From Glycomyces tenuis DSM 44171 (GTDB lineage Bacteria; Actinomycetota; Actinomycetes; Mycobacteriales; Micromonosporaceae), in NCBI RefSeq assembly GCF_000427885.1, contig NZ_KE386602.1:214206-278205 (forward strand): a DNA stretch of 64,000 nt. The letters run 5' to 3'. Shown piece by piece: positions 41,936-50,229 of the stretch. Under the pieces are notes generated by a model. The model did no database searches, was not told the DNA's origin, and saw nothing but the letters and a program-made list of their open reading frames with translations. Numbering within the stretch: position 1 is the first letter of the stretch; every line of letters starts with the position of its first letter. Made by a program: the position numbers and the translations under genes.

Positions 41936-42033
41936 CGGCCGCGCCTCCCTTCGGTTCGGGCGGTCTTCCGCCCCGATCCTCGCAGGTCCTCCGGGGCCCC
42001 GGGCCGTTTTCGGCGGATCCGCGCGACGGCGTT

Positions 42034-42050
42034 TTGAAGTTTCTCTTCAA
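42034..42050. promoter_or_regulatory. Inverted repeat upstream of the muropeptide-recycling operon
   Basis: TTGAAG-N5-CTTCAA, 112 bases ahead of the NagZ start, followed by GAAGACTTC at 42067-42075 with the same half-site. A plausible operator of a MurR/RpiR- or LacI-like regulator in an AT-rich patch; which one binds is unknown. Confidence 0.45.
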
Positions 42051-42161
42051 CATATTGATTTCTTATGAAGACTTCTGCCAGGATGATCGAAGGGGTCGTA
42101 CCCGCCCGACGGGTCCACACTCCACCCACGCTCAACCCCGGCACAGGCGGGAGTCCGCACC

Positions 42162-44015
42162 ATGAAGGCGAACCTCAAGTCGACGTCCAAGCGGCTCCGG
42201 GCCATCGGCCTCGCCGCCGCCCTCAGCACCGCGCTCAGCGCGGCCCTCATCGCCGCGACCACCACCCAGGTCGCCGCCCAGCCCGACCACGCCGAGCCCC
42301 CGGGCGCGAACCACGCCGGCTGGTGGGAGGACCTCCTCCAGCGCTGGTTCGTGAAGCACCACCTGCGGGGCATGAGCCTCGAGGAGAAGGTCGGCCAGCT
42401 CTTCGTCACCTACGCCTACGGCGAGACCGCCGACACGACCGACCCCGACGACGTCGCCGCGAACCAGGAGGCCCACGGCGTCGACAACGCCGACGAGCTG
42501 CTCGAGCGGTACCCGCTCGGCGGCGTCATCTACTTCGCGTGGTCGAACAACGTGAACGACCCGCAGCAGATCGCCGGGCTCTCCAACGGGCTCCAGGAGG
42601 CCGCCGCCGAGACCGGCACCCCGCTGCTCATCTCCACCGACCAGGAGCACGGCCTCGTCACCCGCATCGGCCCGCCCGCGACCCAGCTGCCGGGCGCGAT
42701 GGCCCTGGGCGCCACCCACGACGCCGACGACGCCCGCACCGCCGCCGAGATCAGCGGCGCCGAACTCGAGGCCATGGGCATCGACCAGAACTTCGCGCCA
42801 GTCGCCGACGTCAACGTCGACCCCGCCAACCCCGTCATCGGGGTCCGCTCCTTCTCCTCCGACCCGCAGCACGCCGCCGACATGGTGGCCGCCCAAGTGG
42901 ACGGCTACCAGTCCTCGGGCGAGCTGGCCTCGGCCGTCAAGCACTTCCCCGGCCACGGCGACACCAGCGACGACAGCCACGCGGAGCTGCCGCGGATCGA
43001 CCACACCTACGAGGAATGGACCGAACTGGACGCGCCGCCGTTCCAGGCCGCCATCGACGAGGACGTCGACACCGTCATGACCGCCCACATCCAGTTCCCC
43101 GCCCTCGACCCGTCCCTCAAGCCCGCGACGCTGTCCGAGCCGATCCTCACCGGACTGCTGCGCGAGGAGCTCGGCTTCGACGGCGTCGTCATCACCGACT
43201 CGCTGTCGATGGACGGCGTCCGCGAAGGCTACGGCGACGACCGCGTCCCGGTCATGGCGCTGCTCGCCGGCGCCGACATGCTGCTCATGCCGCCGGACAT
43301 CGACCTCGCCTACAACGCGGTCCTGGACGCCGTCGAGTCCGGCGAGCTCTCCGAGCGGCGCATCGACGAGTCCGTCGAGCGCATCCTCGGCCTGAAGTAC
43401 GAGCTCGGCCTGTTCGAGGACCCCTACGTCGACCCCGAGCGGGTCGACGAACTCGTCGGCACGCCCGAGCACCTCGAGGCCGCGCAGGCCGTCCAGGACC
43501 GGACCACCACGCTGATCGCCAACGACGGCGCCCTGCCGCTCGCCGAGCCGAGCGGCGACGCCCTCGTCACCGGCTGGGGCCAGAGCACCACCGCCACCGT
43601 CGCCGAGCAGTTCACCGAGCACGGCTGGACCGCCGAGAACGTCACCACCGGCGCCTCGCCGACCGAGGCGGACATCGCCGCCGCCGTCGCGGCGGCCGAG
43701 GGCAAGGACCTCGTCGTGGTCACCACCAACGGGGTCGCCACCGCACCGGCCCAGGCGGAGCTCGTCGCGGCCCTGCACGACACCGGCACGCCGGTCGTGA
43801 CGATCGCGGTCCGCAACCCGTACGACGTCGCCCACTACCTCGACGACACGGCCGCCAACCTGGCGACCTACTCCTACAACGCCGGCGCCCTGCGATCGGC
43901 CGTGAGCACGATCTTCGGCGAGGTCCAGCCGCAGGGCAGGCTCCCCGTCGACATCCCGACCGCCGACGACCCCGAGGCGACGCTGTTCGCCTTCGGACAC
44001 GGCCTGACCTACTGA
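42162..44015 (+). CDS. nagZ: Exported GH3 beta-N-acetylhexosaminidase, NagZ-like (617 aa)
   Basis: Sec-type signal (LRAIGLAAALSTALSAALIA, cleavage near VAAQ). GH3 catalytic core with the NagZ signature KHFPGHGDTSDDSH (about residue 259; the His-Asp dyad is the NagZ acid/base) and ITDSLSMDG (about 343) carrying the nucleophile Asp. It removes GlcNAc from the non-reducing end of GlcNAc-MurNAc-peptides. First of three exported muropeptide enzymes. ATG 42162 preceded by CACCATG without a strong Shine-Dalgarno, so the start is chosen by signal peptide. Confidence 0.92.
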   Translation: MKANLKSTSKRLRAIGLAAALSTALSAALIAATTTQVAAQPDHAEPPGANHAGWWEDLLQRWFVKHHLRGMSLEEKVGQLFVTYAYGETADTTDPDDVAANQEAHGVDNADELLERYPLGGVIYFAWSNNVNDPQQIAGLSNGLQEAAAETGTPLLISTDQEHGLVTRIGPPATQLPGAMALGATHDADDARTAAEISGAELEAMGIDQNFAPVADVNVDPANPVIGVRSFSSDPQHAADMVAAQVDGYQSSGELASAVKHFPGHGDTSDDSHAELPRIDHTYEEWTELDAPPFQAAIDEDVDTVMTAHIQFPALDPSLKPATLSEPILTGLLREELGFDGVVITDSLSMDGVREGYGDDRVPVMALLAGADMLLMPPDIDLAYNAVLDAVESGELSERRIDESVERILGLKYELGLFEDPYVDPERVDELVGTPEHLEAAQAVQDRTTTLIANDGALPLAEPSGDALVTGWGQSTTATVAEQFTEHGWTAENVTTGASPTEADIAAAVAAAEGKDLVVVTTNGVATAPAQAELVAALHDTGTPVVTIAVRNPYDVAHYLDDTAANLATYSYNAGALRSAVSTIFGEVQPQGRLPVDIPTADDPEATLFAFGHGLTY

Positions 44016-44091
44016 CCCGCCGCCCCGGCCCTCAGCCCGATGCCGCTCTCCGAGGGGGGCCGGGGCGGCTCCTCGACCGCAAGGGGACACC

Positions 44092-45387
44092 ATGAGCACA
44101 CGCCACATCGACCGACGGACACTGTTCGGCGGCACCGCCGCCGTCGTGGGCGGGGCCGCCCTGCCCGCGCTCGCCGCCTCCGGCGCCCACGCGGGGCGCG
44201 GCGGGCGCGTCAAGACCGGGATCGAGGTCCTCGCCGAGGCGGGCTTCGCCGAACTCGCCGGGCAGGCCGTCGGCGTCATCTCCAACCCGACCGGGATCCT
44301 GCCCGACCTGAGCCACATGGTCGACCTCATGCACTTCAGCGGCGAGGTCGACATCGTCGCCGTCTTCGGCCCCGAGCACGGCTTCCGCGGCACCTCGCAG
44401 GCCGGCGAGGGCGAGGACTACTTCCTCGACCCCAAGACCGGCATCCCGGTCTACAACGCCTACAACGACAAGGACCGCATGGCCGAGCTCCTCGCCGAGG
44501 CCGGCGTGGAGACCCTCGTCTTCGACATCCAGGACGTCGGCTCGCGGTTCTACACCTACATCTGGACGATGTACCTGGCCTTGGAGGCCGCCGCCGGGCT
44601 CGGCGTCAGGTTCGTCGTCCTCGACCGGCCCAACCCGGTCTCGGGCGCCGAGGCCTCCGGGCCGGTCCTGCACCCCGAGCACGCGACCTTCGTGGGCCTC
44701 AAGCCGATCGCGCAGCGCCACGGCATGACCGTCGGGGAGCTGGCGCGGCTGTTCAACGCCGAGTTCGTGCCGGAGGCGGCCGGGGCGGCGGCCGATCTGA
44801 CCGTCGTCGAGATGGACGGCTGGAACGGCCGCATGCACTTCGAGGACACCGGGCTGCCGTGGGTGGCGCCCTCGCCGAACATGCCGACGCCGGGCACCGC
44901 CGCCGTCTACCCGGGCACCTGCCTGTTCGAGGCCACCGCGCTCTCGGAGGGCCGCGGCACCACGCAGCCGTTCCAGCTGCTCGGCGCGCCCGAGATCGAC
45001 CACGGCTGGGCCGAGGCCCTGAACGGGGCGGAGCTGCCGGGCGCCCGCTTCCGCGAGGCCTACTTCAAGCCGACGTTCTCCAAATGGGCCGGCGAGGTCT
45101 GCGGCGGCGTCGAGCTCCAGGTGACCGACCGGAGAGCGTTCGACCCGATCAGGACCGGCCTGGCGATGATCATCGAGCAGCGCCGCCGCTTCGGCCAGTA
45201 CGGGTGGCGCGAGCAGGACGGCCCCGACTCGTACTGGCTCGACAAGCTCAGCGGCAACCGGGAGGTGCGGCTCGCCGTCGAGGAGGGCGCGGACGTGGAC
45301 GAGGTGGCCGAGGTCTGGGCCGAGGATCTCGCCGCGTTCGCCGACGTGCGCGAGGAGCACCTGATATACCGGCGAAGGGGCCGGTGA
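44092..45387 (+). CDS. namZ: Exported exo-beta-N-acetylmuramidase, NamZ/DUF1343 (GH171) family (431 aa)
   Basis: Twin-arginine signal (DRRTLFGGTAAVVGG, residues 7-35). Core motifs of DUF1343 are visible: GVISNPTGILPDLSHMVDLM, AVFGPEHGFRG, FDIQDVGSRFYTYIWTMY and FVVLDRPNPVSG. Bacillus NamZ, the founder of GH171, removes the terminal MurNAc left after NagZ. It lies 76 bases after nagZ and 9 bases before the serine hydrolase, both same strand. Ribosome binding site AAGGGGA. Confidence 0.92.
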   Translation: MSTRHIDRRTLFGGTAAVVGGAALPALAASGAHAGRGGRVKTGIEVLAEAGFAELAGQAVGVISNPTGILPDLSHMVDLMHFSGEVDIVAVFGPEHGFRGTSQAGEGEDYFLDPKTGIPVYNAYNDKDRMAELLAEAGVETLVFDIQDVGSRFYTYIWTMYLALEAAAGLGVRFVVLDRPNPVSGAEASGPVLHPEHATFVGLKPIAQRHGMTVGELARLFNAEFVPEAAGAAADLTVVEMDGWNGRMHFEDTGLPWVAPSPNMPTPGTAAVYPGTCLFEATALSEGRGTTQPFQLLGAPEIDHGWAEALNGAELPGARFREAYFKPTFSKWAGEVCGGVELQVTDRRAFDPIRTGLAMIIEQRRRFGQYGWREQDGPDSYWLDKLSGNREVRLAVEEGADVDEVAEVWAEDLAAFADVREEHLIYRRRGR

Positions 45388-45396
45388 GGAGACGTC

Positions 45397-47169
45397 ATGA
45401 ACCGTCGAATGATCATCAGCGGCGCGGCCGGCTCGGCGTTCGCCGCGCTCGCGGGAGGCGCGCGGGCGGCGGCCGAGGAGCGGCCGGGCGGCGGCGAGGC
45501 CACCGGGCCGCCCGCGGCGGGCCCCGGGGACGTGGACTTCCCTCGGCGGCCGCACCGGCTGCGCACCGGCGATCCGTCCGAAGCGGGCCTGGTCGCCGAG
45601 CACGTCGACCGGATCGTCCCCGAGGTCTCGGCGTTCATGGAGGGACCCGAGCCGTCGTTCCCCGGCTTCACCGTGCTGGCGGCCCGCGACGGCGTCGTCG
45701 TCGCGCACGCGGCCGCGGGCCACCGGGTGCGCTACGCGAGCTGGGACGAGGAGACCGAGACGGCGGTCGAGCTGCCCGCCGAGCAGTGGGAGCCGGCCAC
45801 GGTCGACACGATCTACGACATGGCCTCGATCTCGAAGCTGTTCACCGCCACCGTCACCGGCCGCATGATCGACGAGGGGCGGATCGACCCGGCCGCGCCC
45901 GTCGTCGAGTACCTCCCGGAGTTCGACGGCCTCGACGCGGCGAAGCGCCCGATCACCGTGGGGCAGCTGCTGTCCCACACCTCCGGGATGATCGCGTTCG
46001 TCAACCTGTACGCGCTGCCCGACGACGCCGCCCGGATGGCGAAGATCTACGCCCATCCCTTGCAGCGCGAGCCCGGCAGCGGCTACGAGTACTCCGACCT
46101 CAACCTGATCGTCCTGGCCGAGGTCCTCGAGCGCGTCACCGGCGGCGCCCTGGACGAGCTCGTCGCCGAGTTCGTCACCGGGCCGCTGGGCATGGCCGAC
46201 ACCGGCTACAACCCGCCGCCGGAAACCGTCGGCCGCGTCGCGGCCACCGAGTATCAGCCGTGGACCGGCCGGGGCATGATCCGCGGCTCCGTCCACGACG
46301 AGAACGCCTGGTCCTTCGGCGGCGTCGCCGGGCACGCCGGCGTCTTCTCCACCGCCTGGGACCTGGCCGTGTTCGGGCAGATGGTCCTGAACGGCGGCAG
46401 GTACGGCGAGGCGGCCGTCCTCAGCGAGGAGACGACGCGGCTGATCTTCACGAACATGAACCCGGGGCTCGGCGCGGGCGCCGCGCGGGGCCTGGGCTGG
46501 CAGATCGGCCAGCGCTTCTACATGGACGCGATGTCCTCGCCGGTCACGGTGGGCCACACCGGCTACACCGGCACCTCGATCGTGCTCGACCCGCTCACCG
46601 GCTCGCTGCTGGTGCTGCTGAGCAACCGCGTCCACCCGACGCGGAACCGGGGCGCCGTCAGCACCTACCGCAGGGCCGCCGCCCGCCCGATGGCCCGGGC
46701 CGTGCCCGTCGAGCCGCGCACCGGCCGCGAGGCCTGGTACGCGGGCCAGGCGGACGGGACGACGGCGACGCTCACGGTGCCGCTGCGGAGCCCGATCGAC
46801 GGCGGCTCGGCGGAGTTCGCGCTCTGGTACGACACCGAGTCGACCGACGTCGGGGCGCTGGAGGCGAGCGGCGACGGCGAGACGTGGGAGCCGGTCGGCC
46901 TGGAGCTGTGCGCGGGCGAGCACCGGTGGTCGACCGACGGGGCCTTCTCCGGCTTCTCGGGGCGGCGGTGGATCGACGCGCGGGCCGAGCTGCCCGACGG
47001 GACCGCTCAGCTGCGGTGGTCGTACGCCTCCGACCCGTCCTATCAGGGGCGCGGCGTCTACGTCGACAAGATCCGCGTCAAGCGGGGCTGGTCGACCGTG
47101 TTCAACGGCTCACGCCCGCACGACAGGGAGCGCATCGACGCGGCAGGATGGAGCCCGAGCCGGAACTGA
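45397..47169 (+). CDS. Exported beta-lactamase-family serine hydrolase, AmiE/YbbE-like (590 aa)
   Basis: Signal peptide with RR (NRRMIISGAAGSAFAALAGG). Penicillin-binding-protein fold: ASISKLFTA (SxxK, about Ser144), GYEYSDLNL (YxN-type) and HTGYTGTSIVLDP (the third, H/KTG motif). After the catalytic domain, residues 460-590 form an extra beta-sandwich (ALWYDTESTDVGALEAS, RWIDARAELPDG, GRGVYVDKIRVKRG), a possible ligand- or wall-binding module. In Bacillus the AmiE partner removes the peptide from MurNAc; here that role is inferred from operon context. Confidence 0.85.
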   Translation: MNRRMIISGAAGSAFAALAGGARAAAEERPGGGEATGPPAAGPGDVDFPRRPHRLRTGDPSEAGLVAEHVDRIVPEVSAFMEGPEPSFPGFTVLAARDGVVVAHAAAGHRVRYASWDEETETAVELPAEQWEPATVDTIYDMASISKLFTATVTGRMIDEGRIDPAAPVVEYLPEFDGLDAAKRPITVGQLLSHTSGMIAFVNLYALPDDAARMAKIYAHPLQREPGSGYEYSDLNLIVLAEVLERVTGGALDELVAEFVTGPLGMADTGYNPPPETVGRVAATEYQPWTGRGMIRGSVHDENAWSFGGVAGHAGVFSTAWDLAVFGQMVLNGGRYGEAAVLSEETTRLIFTNMNPGLGAGAARGLGWQIGQRFYMDAMSSPVTVGHTGYTGTSIVLDPLTGSLLVLLSNRVHPTRNRGAVSTYRRAAARPMARAVPVEPRTGREAWYAGQADGTTATLTVPLRSPIDGGSAEFALWYDTESTDVGALEASGDGETWEPVGLELCAGEHRWSTDGAFSGFSGRRWIDARAELPDGTAQLRWSYASDPSYQGRGVYVDKIRVKRGWSTVFNGSRPHDRERIDAAGWSPSRN

Positions 47170-47184
47170 GCGAGAGGACGGGCC

Positions 47185-48027
47185 ATGATCGGAGTCACCG
47201 GCGCCACCGGCGGCGTGGGTTCGGGAGTGGTGCGGCATCTGCTGGCCGCCCCCGAACGCCCCGAGGTGGCGGCGCTCGCCCGCAGGCCCGAAGCGGTCCC
47301 GGCCTCGGAGCGCCTGTCGGCGCGCCGGGCCGACTACGACGACGCCGCGTCCTTGCGCGAGGCATTCGAGGGCCTGCGCACGCTCGTGTTCGTCTCCAGC
47401 GACGGCACGGCCGAGACGATGACCCGCCACCACCGGAACGTGGTGGCCGCGGCCGCCGAGGCGGGCGTCGAGCACGTGGTCTACAGCGGCATCCTGGACG
47501 CCGAGGCGGACTCGCGGTTCTACTACTCCCCCGGCCACCGGGAGACCGAGCGGCTTCTGGCCGCCTCCGGCATCGCGCACTGCCTGGCGCGGACGTCGAT
47601 CTTCGCCGACTTCTTCACGGAGACGTGGCTGGAAGCGGCGCTGAAGAGCGGCGTGCTGGCCCTGCCGACCGGGGACGGGTCCATGTCGCTGGTCAGCCGC
47701 GGCGACGTGTCCCGCGGCCTGGCCGCCGCCGCACTGCGGGGCACCGAGGGCGTCGTGGACTTGACCGGGCCGGAGGCGTTGACGGCGGCCGAGGTCTGCG
47801 CGGTCGCCGAGGCGGCGACCGGCAGGCCGGTGCGCCACGACGACCTCGACGAGGACGACCACCGGGAGCGGCTCGCCGCCGAATCCGAACCGGCGTGGCT
47901 GATCGAGGCGTACAGCAGCATGTTCCGCTCGGTGCGGGAGGGCCGCTTCGCGGCGGTCTCGCGGGACTGCGCCGACTTGACCGGCGAGCGGGGGCAGACC
48001 TTCGCCGAGTTCCTGAGCGGGCGCTGA
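47185..48027 (+). CDS. NmrA/SDR-type NAD(P)-binding protein (280 aa)
   Basis: MIGVTGATGGVGSGVVRHLL is the Rossmann motif; the NmrA features HVVYSGILDAEADSRFYY and FADFFTETW follow. Start 15 bases after the preceding stop, with GAGAGGA upstream, so it is co-transcribed with the muropeptide genes. Its biochemical link to them is unclear. A strong bidirectional terminator follows. Confidence 0.83.
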   Translation: MIGVTGATGGVGSGVVRHLLAAPERPEVAALARRPEAVPASERLSARRADYDDAASLREAFEGLRTLVFVSSDGTAETMTRHHRNVVAAAAEAGVEHVVYSGILDAEADSRFYYSPGHRETERLLAASGIAHCLARTSIFADFFTETWLEAALKSGVLALPTGDGSMSLVSRGDVSRGLAAAALRGTEGVVDLTGPEALTAAEVCAVAEAATGRPVRHDDLDEDDHRERLAAESEPAWLIEAYSSMFRSVREGRFAAVSRDCADLTGERGQTFAEFLSGR

Positions 48028-48074
48028 AGCACGGAGCGGTCCCGGCGGCTCCGCCTCCGGGACCGCTCCGTGCT
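48028..48074. terminator. Bidirectional terminator, 18-bp perfect stem
   Basis: AGCACGGAGCGGTCCCGG and its exact complement enclose an 11-base loop between the convergent NmrA and VOC genes. Confidence 0.85.
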
Positions 48075-48078
48075 CCTG

Positions 48079-48495
48079 TCAGGCGGGCTTGTCGACCTGG
48101 CCGATGCGGATGTGGTTGCCGAAGGGGTCGCGCAGCGCGCAGTCGATGCCGTAGGGCTGCTCGGTGGGCTCCTCGGTGAACTCCACGCCCCTGGAGCGGA
48201 GTTCCTCGTAGGTGGCCCGGCAGTCGTCGGTGGTGAGGATCGCGGCCACGCCCATGGCGCCCTTGGTGACCAGGTCGCGGATCTGGGCGGCGGTGGCCTC
48301 GTCGTGCGAGGGCGGGCCGGGCACCTCGAGGAGGATGCGCCGATCGGGCTGGCCGGGCAGGCTCACGGTGAGCCAGCGCATGAAGCCGAGGTCGGCGTCC
48401 TCGACGACCTCGAAGCCGAGCTTGCCGACGTAGAAGTCCAGGGCCTCGTCCTGGTCGAGGACGTACACGTTGTGAATGCTGATTCCTGTGAACAT
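48079..48495 (-). CDS. VOC family protein (glyoxalase-like, 138 aa)
   Basis: MFTGISIHNVYVLDQDEALDFYVGKLGFEVVED is the first beta-alpha-beta-beta-beta module and DCALRDPFGNHIRIGQVD the second. Metal-binding His in SIHN and Glu-type residues are consistent with the glyoxalase/bleomycin resistance superfamily. It lies 34 bases downstream of the AraC gene on the same strand, a common actinobacterial pair. Substrate unknown. Confidence 0.88.
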   Translation of the reverse strand: MFTGISIHNVYVLDQDEALDFYVGKLGFEVVEDADLGFMRWLTVSLPGQPDRRILLEVPGPPSHDEATAAQIRDLVTKGAMGVAAILTTDDCRATYEELRSRGVEFTEEPTEQPYGIDCALRDPFGNHIRIGQVDKPA

Positions 48496-48529
48496 GCGAT
48501 AAGCCTATGGGGCCGCGGGCGGCCCGGGC

Positions 48530-48952
48530 TTATCCGAAACTGCTCGGTCTGGTCCAGGTCTTGACGAAGCACACGGGCACGTGGAGCGGCTCGGACTCGG
48601 CGCGGAAGCGGGTCGGGGGGCGCCCGATGATCGCCGAGAAGGTGCGGCTGAACGTGCCGAAACTGTCGAAGCCGACGGCGAGCGCTATCTCGGTGACGGT
48701 GCGGTCGCTGTTGCGCAGCATCGCGCAGGCGCGCTCGATGCGGCGGCGCTGGAGGTAGCGGTGGGGCGTCTCGCCGAAGGTCTCGCGGAAGGAGCGGCTG
48801 AAGTGCGCCGGGGACATGAGCGCGATCCGGGCGAGGCCGGGCACGTTCAAAGGCTCAGCGTAGTCGCGGTCCATCGCGTCCCGCGCCCGCAGCAACCGCC
48901 GGTTCTGGTCCTCGGTGGCCGCTCGCCGCTCGATGTCGTTCATCGCCTCCAT
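48530..48952 (-). CDS. AraC-family regulator, HTH domain only (140 aa)
   Basis: The two AraC helix-turn-helix motifs are LNVPGLARIALMSPAHFSRSFRETFGETPHRYL and RTVTEIALAVGFDSFGTFSRTFSAIIGRPP. There is no separate ligand-binding domain beyond a short N- and C-terminal extension. It probably controls the adjacent VOC gene. Confidence 0.9.
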   Translation of the reverse strand: MEAMNDIERRAATEDQNRRLLRARDAMDRDYAEPLNVPGLARIALMSPAHFSRSFRETFGETPHRYLQRRRIERACAMLRNSDRTVTEIALAVGFDSFGTFSRTFSAIIGRPPTRFRAESEPLHVPVCFVKTWTRPSSFG

Positions 48953-49084
48953 CTTCCCCCACCGCAGTCCGGCCGGGCGCGGGCCGTCCTGGTGTCGAAT
49001 TCGGCGAAGCGGCCCCGCCGGGCGCGGGCGCCGGGAGAATCGGCGGCGTCGGGCCGAGGAGGCCGGTCGAACCGAGGAGGATCG

Positions 49085-49858
49085 ATGGAACAGGCATCAG
49101 GAGCGGGCCGCTTCGCGGGCAGGACCGTCATCGTCACCGGCGCCGGATCGGGGATCGGCAGGTCCACCGCGCTGCGGCTGATCGCCGAGGGCGCCGGCGT
49201 CGTCGCCGCCGACGTCATCCCCGACCGGCTCGACGAGCTGGCCGACCAGGCGGCCCACGAGCTCGGGGACTCGGCGCTGCGCACCGTCGCCGGGGACATC
49301 GCCCAGCGGGAGACGGTCGGCAGGATCGTCGACGCCGCCGAGGGCCGGATCGACGGCCTCGCGAACGTCGCGGGCGTCATGGACGGCTTCCTGCCGCCCG
49401 CCGAGGTGGACGACGGCACGTGGGATCGCGTCATGGGCATCAACCTGACCGGCCCGATGCGGCTGACCCGCGCCGTCCTGCCGGCCATGCTGGAGGCCGG
49501 GGGCGGCGCCATCGTCAACGTCGCCTCGGAGGCCTCGCTGCGGGCCTCCGCCTCCGGAGCGGCCTACACGACCTCCAAGCACGCCATCGTCGGGTACACC
49601 AAGAGCGTCGCGTTCTACTACGGGCCGCAGGGCGTCCGCGCCAACGCGGTGGCGCCGGGGCCGGTGGCGACCAACATCGAGGGCGCGATGCGCTCGGAGT
49701 TCGCCGCTCAGCGCGCCGGGGCGGTCATGCAGGCGACGATGCCGCCGCCCGCGCCGCCCGAGCGGCTGGCCGCGGCCGTCCTCTGGCTGCTCAGCGACGA
49801 CTCGCTCAACGTCAACGGGGTCGTGCTCCCCAGCGACGGCGGCTGGTCGGCGGTCTAG
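49085..49858 (+). CDS. SDR family oxidoreductase (257 aa)
   Basis: IVTGAGSGIGRSTALRLI cofactor motif, GLANVAGVMDG, VNVASEASLRAS with Ser, and AYTTSKHAIVGY with Tyr/Lys; SDDSLNVNGVVLPSDGGW is the usual C-terminal end. Start ATG 49085 lies behind GAGGAGGATCG. It is divergent from the AraC/VOC pair. Substrate unknown. Confidence 0.88.
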   Translation: MEQASGAGRFAGRTVIVTGAGSGIGRSTALRLIAEGAGVVAADVIPDRLDELADQAAHELGDSALRTVAGDIAQRETVGRIVDAAEGRIDGLANVAGVMDGFLPPAEVDDGTWDRVMGINLTGPMRLTRAVLPAMLEAGGGAIVNVASEASLRASASGAAYTTSKHAIVGYTKSVAFYYGPQGVRANAVAPGPVATNIEGAMRSEFAAQRAGAVMQATMPPPAPPERLAAAVLWLLSDDSLNVNGVVLPSDGGWSAV

Positions 49859-49951
49859 GGAGCGCCTTCGCGGTCCGCCCGGGAGCCCGCGGGCGGCATG
49901 GAACCGGGCCGGAGCGGGTACAGGCTCGGCAAGCAGACGCAAGAGGCGGTG

Positions 49952-50164
49952 ATGCAGATGCCGACCGGCACTGTCAAATGGTTCGACCCCGACAAGGGAT
50001 ACGGCTTCATCGAGACCGACGCCGAAGGGGGCGACCTGTTCGTGCACTTCAGTCAGATCCTCGACTCCGGCGGCTTCCGCACCCTCGAGGAGGGGCAGCG
50101 GGTGCGCTTCGAGGTGACCGACAGCCCGAAGGGGAAGCAGGCGTCCGAGGTCGAACCGGAGTGA
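49952..50164 (+). CDS. Cold-shock protein, CspA family (70 aa)
   Basis: Cold-shock domain with both RNA-binding motifs: TGTVKWFDPDKGYGFIE (RNP1) and DLFVHFSQI (RNP2). Start at ATG 49952 is chosen for length and the GAGG site; a longer frame upstream is not needed. Cytoplasmic RNA chaperone. Ends just before a perfect inverted-repeat terminator. Confidence 0.93.
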   Translation: MQMPTGTVKWFDPDKGYGFIETDAEGGDLFVHFSQILDSGGFRTLEEGQRVRFEVTDSPKGKQASEVEPE

Positions 50165-50204
50165 CCCGCCGCTTCGCGGGGAGCGCTGTTCGCGAAGCGG
50201 CGGG
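50165..50204. terminator. Bidirectional terminator, 14-bp perfect stem
   Basis: CCCGCCGCTTCGCG and its complement enclose a 12-base loop directly after the cold-shock gene and 26 bases from the GH62 stop. Confidence 0.8.
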
Positions 50205-50229
50205 CCGGTGACACCGGGCCAGGCCTGTC

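Noticed and set aside
45397-47169. Beta-lactamase
   Set aside because: Operon context with NagZ and NamZ and the extra domain fit a muropeptide hydrolase better.
44040-48179. Very long plus-frame (about 1380 codons) across nagZ/namZ region
   Set aside because: Out of frame with three well-supported exported enzymes and rich in Arg/Gly/Pro; no motif.
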